From JAZGGS01 sp963714405 (lineage in GTDB: Bacteria; Bacteroidota; Ignavibacteria; Ignavibacteriales; Ignavibacteriaceae): a DNA stretch of 64,000 nt. This document shows positions 26,979-36,401 of this stretch, piece by piece; within the stretch, counting starts at the first letter, position 1, and each line of letters begins with the position of its first letter. The DNA is taken from NCBI GenBank assembly GCA_963714405.1, contig CAVQOH010000001.1, positions 496,001 through 560,000 of the forward strand. The letters are read 5' to 3'. The position numbers and the translations under genes are program-made. Below the pieces are notes generated by a model that worked only from the letters and a program-made list of their open reading frames with translations, made no database searches and was not told where the DNA came from.

Positions 26979-28298
26979 TTATGTTGTAACTTTCTTTACA
27001 ACAACTCTTATCCCCTCAACTTCTATCACCTCTATTTCGCTTCCTTTATCAATATATTCTGAATCCGTTACAACATCTACACGTTTTCCATCAATTTCTG
27101 CAGTTCCTGAAGGACGAAGATCAGTAATGGCTTTACCATTTTTTCCAATCATTTCTTTTGAAGTTGTATGAGATCTGAATCCTTCTGATGATTTCTCTTC
27201 TATAGAAAGTACAAACTTTTTAAATATGTTTGTTTTTGGTAGAAATTTTGCGAGTAAAATTATTAGTATCAGTGAAAGTACTAAGGCAAGAGTGAGTTGA
27301 ATTATAGCCATAGAAACTGCCTCCATATCTATAAAAGGATCGGCCCCAACCAGTGAAAGAAATAGTGAAGCAATAACAAGTAATATTCCACTAATACCTG
27401 CAATACCAAAACCGGGAATTACAAAAACTTCAAGAAGGATTAATCCTAATCCTATTAAAAACATTAATATTTCAACAATTGAAGCAAGCTGCAGAATGTA
27501 TGATGATCCGAAAAATAATGTGAGAGCAATTAATCCCGCAGTTCCAGGAACACCCCAACCTGGTGATTTTATCTCTGCAAACAATCCAAAAAATCCAATC
27601 ATCATTAAAATTGAAGAAATAATAGGATTATTTAAAAACCGCACAACCCCTTCTGCCCAGTTAAAACTTTCCGTAATAGTCTCTGCTTTTTGTAGATCAA
27701 AAGCAGCAAGAACTTCATCTATACTTTCTAACAAGGAGTCTGCAATCCCATATTTATAAGCCTCTTTAGAAGTGAGTGTTATAAGTTGTGTGGAATCAAC
27801 TAATCCTTCAACAATAATTCTTTCATCAACCATACCCTGTGCAATGTCAGTTCTTCTTCCGTTTCTCTCTGCTGTAGATCTCATTTCCGAGCGCATGTAG
27901 GATTGATATTTTTCTCCAACTTTCTCACCAGTTTGATCTACAACTGTTGCAGCGCCAATTGAACTACCAGGAACCATAATAATTTTATCGCACGAGATTG
28001 CTATTAAAGCTCCAGCAGAAATTGCACGGTTATTTATAAAAGCGATGGTAAGCAGATCAGTTCCAATTATTGCATCTTTAATCTGCGTAGCTGCATCAAC
28101 TCTTCCGCCAAAGGTGTTTATCTTAAATATAATTGCATCAGCACCTGCATTTTCAGCATCAGAAACTACACGGGAAATATAAGGTGCCAAACCTAAATCA
28201 ATATCTCCTTCAATAAATGCGATGTAGACTTTTTGCTGTGCAAATGCGGATGTAAATAAACAGACTAAAATAATAAACGATTTAACTAAATTTTTCAA
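26979..28298 (-). CDS. Long-form NfeD membrane protease (ClpP-like serine protease + NfeD domain)
   Basis: This 439-residue protein begins with a signal peptide. A ClpP-class protease domain follows, with INTFGGRVDAATQIKDAI and the serine-containing loop NNRAISAGALIAISCDKIIM. Four or five membrane helices lie at about 225-350, and a soluble NfeD OB-fold domain ends the protein (IGKNGKAITDLRPSGTAEIDGKRVDVV). Long NfeD proteases act on membrane proteins, often with a stomatin/SPFH partner, which is not adjacent here. It is a single gene ending at the shared terminator. Confidence 0.92.
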   Translation of the reverse strand: MKNLVKSFIILVCLFTSAFAQQKVYIAFIEGDIDLGLAPYISRVVSDAENAGADAIIFKINTFGGRVDAATQIKDAIIGTDLLTIAFINNRAISAGALIAISCDKIIMVPGSSIGAATVVDQTGEKVGEKYQSYMRSEMRSTAERNGRRTDIAQGMVDERIIVEGLVDSTQLITLTSKEAYKYGIADSLLESIDEVLAAFDLQKAETITESFNWAEGVVRFLNNPIISSILMMIGFFGLFAEIKSPGWGVPGTAGLIALTLFFGSSYILQLASIVEILMFLIGLGLILLEVFVIPGFGIAGISGILLVIASLFLSLVGADPFIDMEAVSMAIIQLTLALVLSLILIILLAKFLPKTNIFKKFVLSIEEKSSEGFRSHTTSKEMIGKNGKAITDLRPSGTAEIDGKRVDVVTDSEYIDKGSEIEVIEVEGIRVVVKKVTT

Positions 28299-28442
28299 CT
28301 TTTCTCCAATTAGTGAGAATAACTAATCCACTGCAAAAATATATTTATCTTTTGTAAATAAAAACTATAAATATTCTAAATTAAAAATTGTTGAATTCCA
28401 TCCACAAATTTCATATGTTAAAAAAAACATCTTTGGGAATCA

Positions 28443-29978
28443 ATGAGAAAGTACTATTTAATATCAATTTTATTTCTTTCTCTAACTTCACAAATACTTC
28501 CACAGCAACAAACAGAAATTCCGTGGCCCACGCTTGCTGATTCTCCCTGGCCTATGATGTCTCATGATCCGCAGGGAACAGGGAGATCACCATATATCGG
28601 TCCAAAAACACCAAATGTAATTTGGACACTGGATATGCCTTATGGTATTTATTCTGGTCCGGCAATTGGGGAAGATGGAACGCTATACTTTGGTTCTAAT
28701 ACATTTTTACAAGGTGTAGATACTACAAATTACTTTTATGCAGCTAGTCCAAGTGGAAATCTGAAGTGGATTTATTTGACTGATGACATATTTTCAACAA
28801 ATTCAGGTTTTCTTGTGGGATCAGACTCCACGATCTATTTTGGATCGCAATCAGGACTAATACACGCCATTGACTTACAAGGCAACCGGAGATGGGTATA
28901 TGACACTGGATTCAATGTTTGGTCGAGTATAATGAACATAGACCTTCAAGGAAATATATACTTTCCAAATGCAGGAGGTTATTTGCACTCAATGAACGGA
29001 AATGGTGAATTAAACTGGAGAATAAATTTTAATAGTGGTTTTGATGCAGCTTCTCCAGTTATTGCTCCAGATGGTCAAACCATTTACATTGGTGGTAGAG
29101 ACAGTAACTTTTATGCTCTTAATTTGGATGGCAGTGTAAAGTGGACATTCTCCTGTGATGCCGTTTGGTGCAACCCAATGGTAGATAACGAAGGAAATAT
29201 ATATTTTGCTCCAAGAATGGAGCCAAATGTAGTTTACTCATTAACTTCAGATGGTGAAATCAGATGGGAATATTTTTTACCTGACTTAACTGGTGCACCT
29301 GCACTTTATTCGGGATTTACAATGGACACTGATGGCAATATTTATTTTAGAATTTATGATTTCGTTTGCGAATGTTCAGGTATATCTTCCATTGATTATT
29401 ATGGTAATTTTAGATGGACTTATCTATTTGATGATCCAATTGATGATGTTTATGTTCCCTTAATGTGTGATGCTGATGGGACTATATATTGTGGCTCTAC
29501 CTGGGGGAACTATTATTATGCGATTGATAAGGATGGTGAGCTTCTTTGGAAACTACCGCTTGATGGCTGCTGGGATGATAATTCCGGTTCGATAGGTGCC
29601 GATGGGACTCTATATATCGGTGTTCATAAACATCCAAGAGTAATAGGTCAAGAGAGGACATTAATTGCTGTTAGAGATTCAGGCTCCGTGTTTGTTGATG
29701 AAGGACCATTTCTTATTGAATATTCCCTTAGCCAAAACTACCCAAACCCATTCAATCCAAAGACTACAATCAATTACGAGATTCCAGAATTAAGTTTTGT
29801 TACACTTAAAGTATATGATGTTTTAGGTGGTGAAGTTGCAACACTCGTTAATGAAGAAAAATCCGTTGGAAGCTATGAATTAGAATTTAATACAACATAT
29901 ATACCAAGTGGAGTTTATTTCTACAGACTGCAAGCAGGAGATTTTGTTGAGATTAAGAAGATGGTTTTTATAAAGTAA
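28443..29978 (+). CDS. Secreted PQQ-like beta-propeller protein with T9SS C-terminal sorting domain
   Basis: The protein has 511 residues. It has a signal peptide (about 1-20), then PQQ-type propeller blades of the pattern G-x-IYFGS-x-x-G-x-L-x-A-x-x-x-x-G (for example VGSDSTIYFGSQSGLIHAID and IGADGTLYIGVHKH). The C-terminal type A sorting domain contains SQNYPNPFNPKTTINYEIP, VYDVLGGEVATLVN and IKKMVFIK. It lacks the residues that bind PQQ in dehydrogenases, so it is likely a structural or binding propeller on the cell surface. Single gene, followed by a hairpin at 30074-30105. Confidence 0.9.
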   Translation: MRKYYLISILFLSLTSQILPQQQTEIPWPTLADSPWPMMSHDPQGTGRSPYIGPKTPNVIWTLDMPYGIYSGPAIGEDGTLYFGSNTFLQGVDTTNYFYAASPSGNLKWIYLTDDIFSTNSGFLVGSDSTIYFGSQSGLIHAIDLQGNRRWVYDTGFNVWSSIMNIDLQGNIYFPNAGGYLHSMNGNGELNWRINFNSGFDAASPVIAPDGQTIYIGGRDSNFYALNLDGSVKWTFSCDAVWCNPMVDNEGNIYFAPRMEPNVVYSLTSDGEIRWEYFLPDLTGAPALYSGFTMDTDGNIYFRIYDFVCECSGISSIDYYGNFRWTYLFDDPIDDVYVPLMCDADGTIYCGSTWGNYYYAIDKDGELLWKLPLDGCWDDNSGSIGADGTLYIGVHKHPRVIGQERTLIAVRDSGSVFVDEGPFLIEYSLSQNYPNPFNPKTTINYEIPELSFVTLKVYDVLGGEVATLVNEEKSVGSYELEFNTTYIPSGVYFYRLQAGDFVEIKKMVFIK

Positions 29979-30073
29979 TTTTTGTTACTCTAGTGTTACT
30001 TGAGAATGGTTAACTGTTTATTCTTAAAAAGGTTAGAAGGTTATTCAATAATAAAAAAATAATAATCAAAAAT

Positions 30074-30105
30074 GGCTTTGATCAAAGAAAACATTAACCA
30101 AAGCC
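30074..30105. terminator. Hairpin between the convergent propeller gene and yajC
   Basis: Arms GGCTTTG (30074-30080) and CAAAGCC (30099-30105) are perfect 7-bp complements around an 18-nt loop. The stem lies between genes ending at 29978 (plus) and 30144 (minus). No strong T-run follows on either side, so it is a modest terminator candidate. Confidence 0.5.
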
Positions 30106-30143
30106 AATAAACACAATGCTCTTAATTTAAAAAAAAGACTAAT

Positions 30144-30458
30144 TTAATCTCCTTTTTTAGCCGTAACTGTTGTAATTGCAGACCTTTCAACCTTTACTTT
30201 AAGATTATCACTTATCTGTAAAAGCACTGTTTTTTCATCAAGCCCAGCAATAATTCCGTGAACGCCACCGCTTGTAATTACTTTATCGCCTTTTTCAAGG
30301 TTGGATAAAAGTTTATCTCTTTCTTTTGCTCTTTTTTGCTGTGGTCTGATAATCATAAAATAAAAGATTAAAAATATAGCACCAAACATTATTAATGTGC
30401 TTACCAAACTTCCGCTGCCGCCATCGCCCTGCGGAGCCATTGCAAATAGTAGTTCCAA
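30144..30458 (-). CDS. yajC: Preprotein translocase subunit YajC
   Basis: The protein has 104 residues from a TTG at 30458 that directly follows the tgt stop. GGAGGAATAA before it is a strong ribosome site. One membrane helix (about 17-38, TLIMFGAIFLIFYFMIIRPQ) is followed by a cytoplasmic domain with RPQQKRAKERDKLLSNLEKGD and VITSGGVHGIIAGL, the YajC pattern. It joins SecDF in the Sec translocon. The order tgt-yajC is widely conserved in bacteria. Confidence 0.95.
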   Translation of the reverse strand: MELLFAMAPQGDGGSGSLVSTLIMFGAIFLIFYFMIIRPQQKRAKERDKLLSNLEKGDKVITSGGVHGIIAGLDEKTVLLQISDNLKVKVERSAITTVTAKKGD

Positions 30459-31610
30459 TTATTCCTCCGGATTAATATTATTTTTTAAAGATATTTTTTT
30501 TATAATTTCATTTTTCCACTCTTTAAAGATACCTTCTTTTATCTTAATTCGTGCAAATTTTATCAAATCAATATAAAAATGAAGATTATGAATACTTGCT
30601 AATTCAAGTGCCAGTATCTCTCCGGCGTTAAATAAATGCCTTAAATAAGCTCTTGAATAGTTTTTACAAGTATAACAGTTACAGTTTTTATCAATTTTTT
30701 TAAAATCATCTTTAAAAGCAGAATTTCTTACAGAAAGAACTCCATCCCATGTAAAAAGGATTGCGTGCCTTGCATTACGGGTTGGCATTACGCAATCAAA
30801 CATATCTATACCACGTTCAATTGATTCCAGAATATTTTCAGGTCTCCCAACTCCCATTAAATATCTTGGTTTGTTTTGCGGCATAAAATCAGTTGTAAAA
30901 TCAGTAAAATCATACATATCATTTGTTGGTTCTCCGACTGCAAGCCCGCCGATTGCATAGCCATCAAAATTCAATTTTACCAAATCATTAGCAGATTGCT
31001 CACGCAAATCTTTATAAACGCTTCCCTGTATAATTCCGAATATGTACTGTTCAAGTCCATACAATGGATTAGTTTTTTCAAAAGCTTTTTTATTAAGAAT
31101 TGCCCAATCGCTTGTAAGTTTTGTAGAATTAACCGCATAATCATATTCACACGGATAAGGTGTGCATTCATCCAAAACCATCATTATATCTGCACCAATG
31201 CTCCTTTGAATTTCAATCACTTTTTGCGGAGTGAAAAAATGTTTTGAACCATCAAGATGAGATTTAAATTCAACACCATCAGGTTTTAATTTTCGCAATT
31301 CAGATAAACTAAAAACCTGGTATCCACCGCTATCAGTAAGGATTGGTTTTTCCCAATTCATAAATTTGTGCAAACCACCCGCAGCTTCAAGAATTTCGGT
31401 TCCAGGTCTTAAATAAAGATGATAAGTATTTGAAAGAACAATCTGGGCCTTTATATCATTTTCAAGGTAGCTTTGATTAACCGCTTTCACAGTTCCCTGT
31501 GTTCCTACAGGCATGAAAGCAGGTGTTTCTACAGTTCCATGAGAAGTTTCAAAAAAACCAGCCCTCGCTTTACTTTTACTATCCTCAGCAATTACATTAA
31601 ATTTTAACAA
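30459..31610 (-). CDS. tgt: Queuine/preQ1 tRNA-guanine transglycosylase
   Basis: This 383-residue TIM-barrel enzyme has PILTDSGGYQVFSL around the first catalytic Asp, DIMMVLDECTPYP, GYAIGGLAVGEP and a GIDMFDCVMPTRNARH block with the nucleophilic Asp. The zinc site is Cys-x-Cys-x2-Cys (CNCYTC) plus a downstream His. It exchanges guanine 34 for preQ1 in GUN-anticodon tRNAs. It leads the tgt-yajC unit, with a full promoter at 31645-31676. Confidence 0.97.
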   Translation of the reverse strand: MLKFNVIAEDSKSKARAGFFETSHGTVETPAFMPVGTQGTVKAVNQSYLENDIKAQIVLSNTYHLYLRPGTEILEAAGGLHKFMNWEKPILTDSGGYQVFSLSELRKLKPDGVEFKSHLDGSKHFFTPQKVIEIQRSIGADIMMVLDECTPYPCEYDYAVNSTKLTSDWAILNKKAFEKTNPLYGLEQYIFGIIQGSVYKDLREQSANDLVKLNFDGYAIGGLAVGEPTNDMYDFTDFTTDFMPQNKPRYLMGVGRPENILESIERGIDMFDCVMPTRNARHAILFTWDGVLSVRNSAFKDDFKKIDKNCNCYTCKNYSRAYLRHLFNAGEILALELASIHNLHFYIDLIKFARIKIKEGIFKEWKNEIIKKISLKNNINPEE

Positions 31611-31644
31611 ACCGGATCAATCAACTTTTTTATCAATTAAGGTA

Positions 31645-31676
31645 CAAATTTAACTGAAAATAGGTGAAGGGACAAA
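31645..31676 (-). promoter_or_regulatory. Bacteroidota-type promoter for tgt-yajC
   Basis: On the minus strand TTTG (31676-31673) is followed by a 20-nt spacer and TAAATTTG (31652-31645). This fits TTTG-N19-21-TAnnTTTG without mismatch. The predicted transcription start near 31639 gives a leader of about 30 nt before ATG 31610. Confidence 0.6.
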
Positions 31677-31727
31677 GTTTGTGAGTTTGTAAAAATCCTT
31701 GAATATTAAATATAAACTAACAATTCA

Positions 31728-32126
31728 TTAAAGAAATTTATTTTTCTCTCTTTCAGTTGGAACTTTGCAAACATCTCTTTTACCAAAAAGTTTATACCTG
31801 TTTTTTGCTACGAGGTTATATATAATATCTCTAAAAAATCTTGGTATGATGATGAATATGTATAGTAATTTATAAAATCCTGAAAGGTTTTTACAAATTA
31901 TTAGTGCTGCAGTAGATTTTGTACTGAATTTATTTTTGTCGATTAAAATAAATGTATCAAAATCAGTTTTACTAAGATTAAACTGATTAAGAAATTTTTT
32001 TCCGGTTTCAGATTGCAATGCTGCAAACCTGAATTTATCACTTTTGTCTTTTGCTATAATAAAGTTCACCCAGAAATTGCAAAAATTACAAATACCATCA
32101 TATAAAACTACCTGGTGGTCTTTCAA
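31728..32126 (-). CDS. DCC-family (DUF393) thiol-disulfide oxidoreductase-like protein
   Basis: The protein has 132 residues from TTG 32126. It opens with the family signature VLYDGICNFCNFWVNFI, where Asp-Gly-x-Cys-x2-Cys gives the DCC name. A thioredoxin-like fold is suggested by a later RFAALQSETGKKFL block, and the protein ends KRDVCKVPTEREKNKFL. Members are predicted redox proteins, but no firm substrate is known. It begins 5 bp after the CorC-family gene and is the last gene of a minus-strand series. Confidence 0.88.
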   Translation of the reverse strand: MKDHQVVLYDGICNFCNFWVNFIIAKDKSDKFRFAALQSETGKKFLNQFNLSKTDFDTFILIDKNKFSTKSTAALIICKNLSGFYKLLYIFIIIPRFFRDIIYNLVAKNRYKLFGKRDVCKVPTEREKNKFL

Positions 32127-32131
32127 AATAA

Positions 32132-33355
32132 TTATTCAGGATGGTGAGTAATTTTTACTACTTCAATTTTTTGTGCGGAAGCACGAACGATAAGAAATTC
32201 AAATTGATCAAACTTAACTTTTTCTCCTTCAGAAGGAATTCTACCAAGAGCTGAAACAATATAGCCGCCAATAGTCTCAAAATCTCCTTCAGGTATTTTG
32301 AGTTTATATTTTTCATTCAGCAAATCAGTTTCAACTTTTCCGCTAACAATATAACTGTTTTTATCAATTTGTCTGTAAATTTCGTTATCAACATCAAATT
32401 CATCTTTTATCTCGCCAAAAAGTTCTTCAAGAATATCTTCCATCGTAACAATTCCAGCAGTTCCACCATGTTCATCAACAACAACTGATATGGAAACTTT
32501 TTGTTCTAAAAATTCATTCAATACTTCAAAACTTTTTTTAGTTTCTGGTATAAAACCTACGTTTCTTAGTATGCTTTTAATTTCCTGTGGAGATTTAAAT
32601 ATATCTTTTACAAGAATTATACCTTTAATATCATCAAGATTTTCTTTATAAACCGGTATTTTGGAAAAACCGGAATCAATAAAAGCTGAAATTGCCTCAT
32701 CAATAGTTTGTGAAATTTCCAATCCAATAATATCAGTTCGCGGAGTCATCGCTTCGTAAACGCGTTGTTCACCGAGTTCAATTACTTTTTCAATAATGTC
32801 GCTTTCTTTCTTATCAACAACACCGGCTTTTTTACTTTCAGCAACCAAAACTTTAACATCCTCTCTATCAAAAAGATGGCTTATAGGACCGGTTGATAAA
32901 CCTGAACTTTTAGTTAGTTTTTCTGACAGTAATGATGAAAGTTTAACAAGCGGATAGAGTACGATTGATACTGTTCTTAAAGGAATTGCTGCTAAGAATA
33001 CGATCCTGTCAGAAAGTTCCCTGGCAAAATATTTTGGTATTATCTCTCCAAACAACAAAATTATAAATGTAGAAATAATAAGAATACTTACATCTCCTAA
33101 ACCGAATAGTGATGCTAGAAAGACCGCACTTAATGATGCAATTGCAATGTTAACAATATTATTTCCAATAAGAATTGTTGAAAAAAAAGTTTCGGGATGT
33201 GTCATAAAATAATGTGCGCTTTTTGCAGAGAGTTTATTTTTTCTTGCTTTTACTTCAATTTTAAGTTTATTTGCAACAATAAAGGCAAGTTCTGAACCCG
33301 CAAAGAAACCGCTAAGCAGTAATAATACAACCAGTAAAATTATTTCTTCAATCAT
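32132..33355 (-). CDS. CNNM/CorC-family transporter (DUF21 + CBS pair + CorC_HlyC domain)
   Basis: The protein has 407 residues. An N-terminal DUF21 membrane domain has four helices within about 1-160. A CBS pair follows (EAMTPRTDIIGLE near 197 and VVVDEHGGTAGIVTMEDILEELFGE near 285), then a C-terminal CorC_HlyC domain ending near residue 400. Relatives include magnesium or cobalt efflux proteins and GldE, a gliding accessory protein of Bacteroidota. Transport of a divalent cation is the default guess. It lies 2 bp after a lipoprotein gene; GldD-like context is absent, so GldE is not claimed. Confidence 0.9.
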   Translation of the reverse strand: MIEEIILLVVLLLLSGFFAGSELAFIVANKLKIEVKARKNKLSAKSAHYFMTHPETFFSTILIGNNIVNIAIASLSAVFLASLFGLGDVSILIISTFIILLFGEIIPKYFARELSDRIVFLAAIPLRTVSIVLYPLVKLSSLLSEKLTKSSGLSTGPISHLFDREDVKVLVAESKKAGVVDKKESDIIEKVIELGEQRVYEAMTPRTDIIGLEISQTIDEAISAFIDSGFSKIPVYKENLDDIKGIILVKDIFKSPQEIKSILRNVGFIPETKKSFEVLNEFLEQKVSISVVVDEHGGTAGIVTMEDILEELFGEIKDEFDVDNEIYRQIDKNSYIVSGKVETDLLNEKYKLKIPEGDFETIGGYIVSALGRIPSEGEKVKFDQFEFLIVRASAQKIEVVKITHHPE

Positions 33356-33357
33356 AT

Positions 33358-33825
33358 TTAATATGCCTGTTCAACTACTATATTATTTATAGTATATATA
33401 AAAATTTTTTTCTCGCTGTAAAATCTCATTTCTATTTTAACAATATTATTTGCCAATAACCTTTCATCTGCGTTTAAACCTGAATCAACTCCAAATGTGT
33501 ATTCCTTACCGTTTCCAATTTCAATTGAATTTACCTCATAATTATTTTTTAAATTAAAAAAAGGTTTGAACGAATAAACCAGCTCATTATTTGAATATAC
33601 TTTTACTTCTTCAAGATTTAACTCTTTAATTGTATCACTGCTTATATTGGTAATAATTAAATCACCAAGAAGATGAAATCTTCCAGGATTCCCCGGCATA
33701 AGATTGAGCCAGCAATACAAATCAGCAACATCTACTTCTATCTGAAGGGTTTCATTACCGGATTTTGCAGATGAGCATGAAAGCAGAAAAACACTTATCA
33801 ATATGAATAAAAATAATTTCAACAT
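33358..33825 (-). CDS. Small lipoprotein of unknown function
   Basis: The protein has 155 residues with a lipoprotein signal (MLKLFLFILISVFLLSC). The mature domain is beta-rich (GRFHLLGDLIITNISSDTI, VYSNNELVYSFKP), resembling an immunoglobulin-like sandwich with an FxxxLxI-type surface. I do not recognise a family. It sits 10 bp after the UbiA-type gene and 2 bp before the CorC-family gene, so it is part of the same unit. Confidence 0.7.
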   Translation of the reverse strand: MLKLFLFILISVFLLSCSSAKSGNETLQIEVDVADLYCWLNLMPGNPGRFHLLGDLIITNISSDTIKELNLEEVKVYSNNELVYSFKPFFNLKNNYEVNSIEIGNGKEYTFGVDSGLNADERLLANNIVKIEMRFYSEKKIFIYTINNIVVEQAY

Positions 33826-33835
33826 TAATTTAATA

Positions 33836-34714
33836 TTAAATGATATGATATATAATTAAAACGGTTGTGATAATATAAAGTGCTATTGTTAAAATCATTG
33901 GTAAATCCGTAGCCAGTAATTTTGTAGTATTTTCTCCACCGTTACTTTTATATTCCAGATACATATATCTAAAGATTCCAAATACTACAAAGGGAGTAGT
34001 GTAGATAAGATTTTCCGTGTTAAAAACAGAAACTGTTCTCTGAGCAACGGTGTAAAGTGCATAGCAAATTATCACTCCTGCTGCTGCAACCGTAGCCATC
34101 TGATCCGCAAATGTAATAGAATATTCAGTAAGAACTTTTCTACTGGATGTATTATTATTTTCAGTTGCTAAAGAAAGTTCAGAGTGTCTTTTCATAACAC
34201 CCAGAAAGAGTGAAATGAACATTGTGGTTAATATTAACCAGCTTGAAATGGGAACACCAATTACAAACGCACCTGCAAGAACTCTTAATGTAAAACCTGC
34301 TGCAATGCTAAAAACATCAAGGATAACAATGTGTTTAAAATAAAATGTGTAAAGCACATTTAATACTATAAATGAAGCTACAGTGATTATAAAATCATTA
34401 TTAAAATTTGGAAGGAGAACAGCTATTACAACAAGCAATATTATAAAAGTTACAACTGCAGCAGTTTTAGAAATGATTCCTGATGGAAGAGGGCGATTCT
34501 TTTTTAATGGGTGTGCACGATCAGCATCAATATCTATTAAATCGTTTATTACATAAATGGTGCTTGAAGCCAGAGAAAACACAAAGAAAGCAAATAGCGA
34601 TGTTAAAAAATATTTATCATCAAATAAGTGCAGGGAAAACAGAAGCGGTACAAAAACGAAGACGTTTTTCACCCATTGCTGTACACGAATAAGTTTAAAA
34701 TAATTAAGCAGCAT
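33836..34714 (-). CDS. UbiA-family prenyltransferase, decaprenyl-phosphate phosphoribosyltransferase-like
   Basis: The protein has 292 residues and about eight membrane helices. The first Asp-rich motif is VINDLIDIDADRAHPLKKNRPLPSG (near 56-80). The HP-x2-K-x2-RP form separates phosphoribosyltransferases of the DPPR synthase type from quinone prenyltransferases. Such enzymes attach 5-phosphoribose to a polyprenyl phosphate, the first step toward arabinose or ribose donors. No epimerase partner lies nearby. Its ATG overlaps the mutase stop by one base (TGATG). Confidence 0.85.
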   Translation of the reverse strand: MLLNYFKLIRVQQWVKNVFVFVPLLFSLHLFDDKYFLTSLFAFFVFSLASSTIYVINDLIDIDADRAHPLKKNRPLPSGIISKTAAVVTFIILLVVIAVLLPNFNNDFIITVASFIVLNVLYTFYFKHIVILDVFSIAAGFTLRVLAGAFVIGVPISSWLILTTMFISLFLGVMKRHSELSLATENNNTSSRKVLTEYSITFADQMATVAAAGVIICYALYTVAQRTVSVFNTENLIYTTPFVVFGIFRYMYLEYKSNGGENTTKLLATDLPMILTIALYIITTVLIIYHII

Positions 34715-36369
34715 CAGAAAACTGCAATTTCTTCATAAGTACCGAATACCTCTTTTAATTCTCCAACCATTTCGCCAAGTGTTACGTAATTATTTGCAGC
34801 TTTAATAAACACAGGCATCAGGTTGGAACCGTTTTCTCCAGCTTCTTTAATTTCCTTTAAACATATTTCAACTTCTTTCTGGTTGCGGCTCTGCTTAATT
34901 TCGGCTAATCTTTTTTTCTGTTCAATTTCAACTTCAGGTGAAATTACAAGTAATGGAATCTCAATTTTATTTTCTTCTTCAACAAATTCATTAACGCCAA
35001 CAATAAATTTTTCTTTTTTCTCAGTTTCCAATTGATATCGGTAAGCAGCATCAGCAATTTCTTTCTGAAAATAACCTGCTTCAATTGCAGGAATTACACC
35101 ACCAAAAGCATCAATCTGATCAAAAATTTTATTTGCACCTATTTCCATTTTATCTGTTAGTGCTTCAACAAAATAACTTCCACCTAACGGATCAACCGTA
35201 TTTATCACTCCTGTTTCATAAGCGATTAACTGCTGCGTTCTTAAAGCGATTTTTACAGCTTTCTCACTTGGAAGTGCAAGAGTTTCATCCATAGAATTTG
35301 TGTGAAGTGATTGCGTTCCGCCAAGCACGCCGGCTAATGCCTGAAATGCAGTTCTAACAATATTATTTTCTGGTTGCTGTGCAGTTAATGTGCATCCGGC
35401 AGTTTGTGTATGAAACCTTAACCACCAGGATCTTGGATTTTTAGCACCATATTTTTCTCTCATTCGTTTTGCAAAAATTTTTCTTGCAGCACGGAATTTT
35501 GCTATTTCTTCAAAAAAATCTAAATGAGAATTAAAGAAGAATGATATTCGAGGAGCAAAAGCATCCACATCCAATCCTCTTTCAATACAGGCTTCTATGT
35601 ACGCAAAGCCATCTGCTAAAGTATAGGCAAGCTCCTGCACAGATGTTGAGCCTGCTTCACGAATATGATAGCCGCTTACAGATACAGGATTCCATTGAGG
35701 TACCTCATTTGTGCAATACTCAATCATATCTGTAATTATTCTCATTGATGGCTTTGGCGGATAGATATATTCCTTTTGAGCTATATATTCTTTTAGAATA
35801 TCGTTCTGTAATGTTCCCCTAAGATCTTTAAAATTAACATTCTGCGATTGTGCAATAGCAAGATAAAATGCGAAAATCATTGCAGCTGGTGAATTTATTG
35901 TCATGGATGTAGAAACTTTATCAAGAGGAATTCTATCAAAAAGGATTTCCATATCCTTGAGGGATGAAACCGCAACACCGCAAATTCCTACTTCACCTTC
36001 ACTTAAAGATGCATCAGCGTCCCAGCCCATGAGAGTAGGAAGATCGAATGCAACGGATAATCCTGTTTGCCCGTTATTCAGCAGATAGTGAAATCTCTCA
36101 TTTGTATCCTTAGGAGTCCCAAATCCAGCAAACTGTCGCATTGTCCAAATCCTTCCCCTGTAGCCATTTGGATGAATACCACGTGTGTAAGGATATTCAC
36201 CCGGGAATCCTACTTCACTCAAGTAATTTATATTCTCAATATCATCCGGTCCATAGAGAGGATCAATACTCGCACCACTTACAGTTGTAAATTTCATTCC
36301 CGTAGTTTTTGCGTTTTTTACCTTTTCGTCGTATTTAATTCTTGATTCTAAAAACTTTTTATCCAGCAT
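34714..36369 (-). CDS. Acyl-CoA mutase large subunit; active-site residues of isobutyryl-CoA mutase type
   Basis: The protein has 551 residues, a TIM-barrel mutase subunit without the C-terminal B12 domain. It therefore needs a separate cobalamin-binding small subunit, not seen here. It would usually be called methylmalonyl-CoA mutase. The two residues that set specificity are Phe80 (in RIWTMRQFAGFG) and Gln198 (in KEYIAQKEYI). Isobutyryl-CoA mutase IcmA has Phe80 and Gln198; methylmalonyl-CoA mutase has Tyr89 and Arg207. Even the numbering agrees with IcmA. The neighbouring RGTLQNDILKEYIAQ also follows IcmA. It probably interconverts isobutyryl- and butyryl-CoA. It follows mutL by 32 bp. Confidence 0.9.
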   Translation of the reverse strand: MLDKKFLESRIKYDEKVKNAKTTGMKFTTVSGASIDPLYGPDDIENINYLSEVGFPGEYPYTRGIHPNGYRGRIWTMRQFAGFGTPKDTNERFHYLLNNGQTGLSVAFDLPTLMGWDADASLSEGEVGICGVAVSSLKDMEILFDRIPLDKVSTSMTINSPAAMIFAFYLAIAQSQNVNFKDLRGTLQNDILKEYIAQKEYIYPPKPSMRIITDMIEYCTNEVPQWNPVSVSGYHIREAGSTSVQELAYTLADGFAYIEACIERGLDVDAFAPRISFFFNSHLDFFEEIAKFRAARKIFAKRMREKYGAKNPRSWWLRFHTQTAGCTLTAQQPENNIVRTAFQALAGVLGGTQSLHTNSMDETLALPSEKAVKIALRTQQLIAYETGVINTVDPLGGSYFVEALTDKMEIGANKIFDQIDAFGGVIPAIEAGYFQKEIADAAYRYQLETEKKEKFIVGVNEFVEEENKIEIPLLVISPEVEIEQKKRLAEIKQSRNQKEVEICLKEIKEAGENGSNLMPVFIKAANNYVTLGEMVGELKEVFGTYEEIAVF

Positions 36370-36401
36370 TTATTTTCCTTAAAAAATTAATTTATTCAAA
36401 G

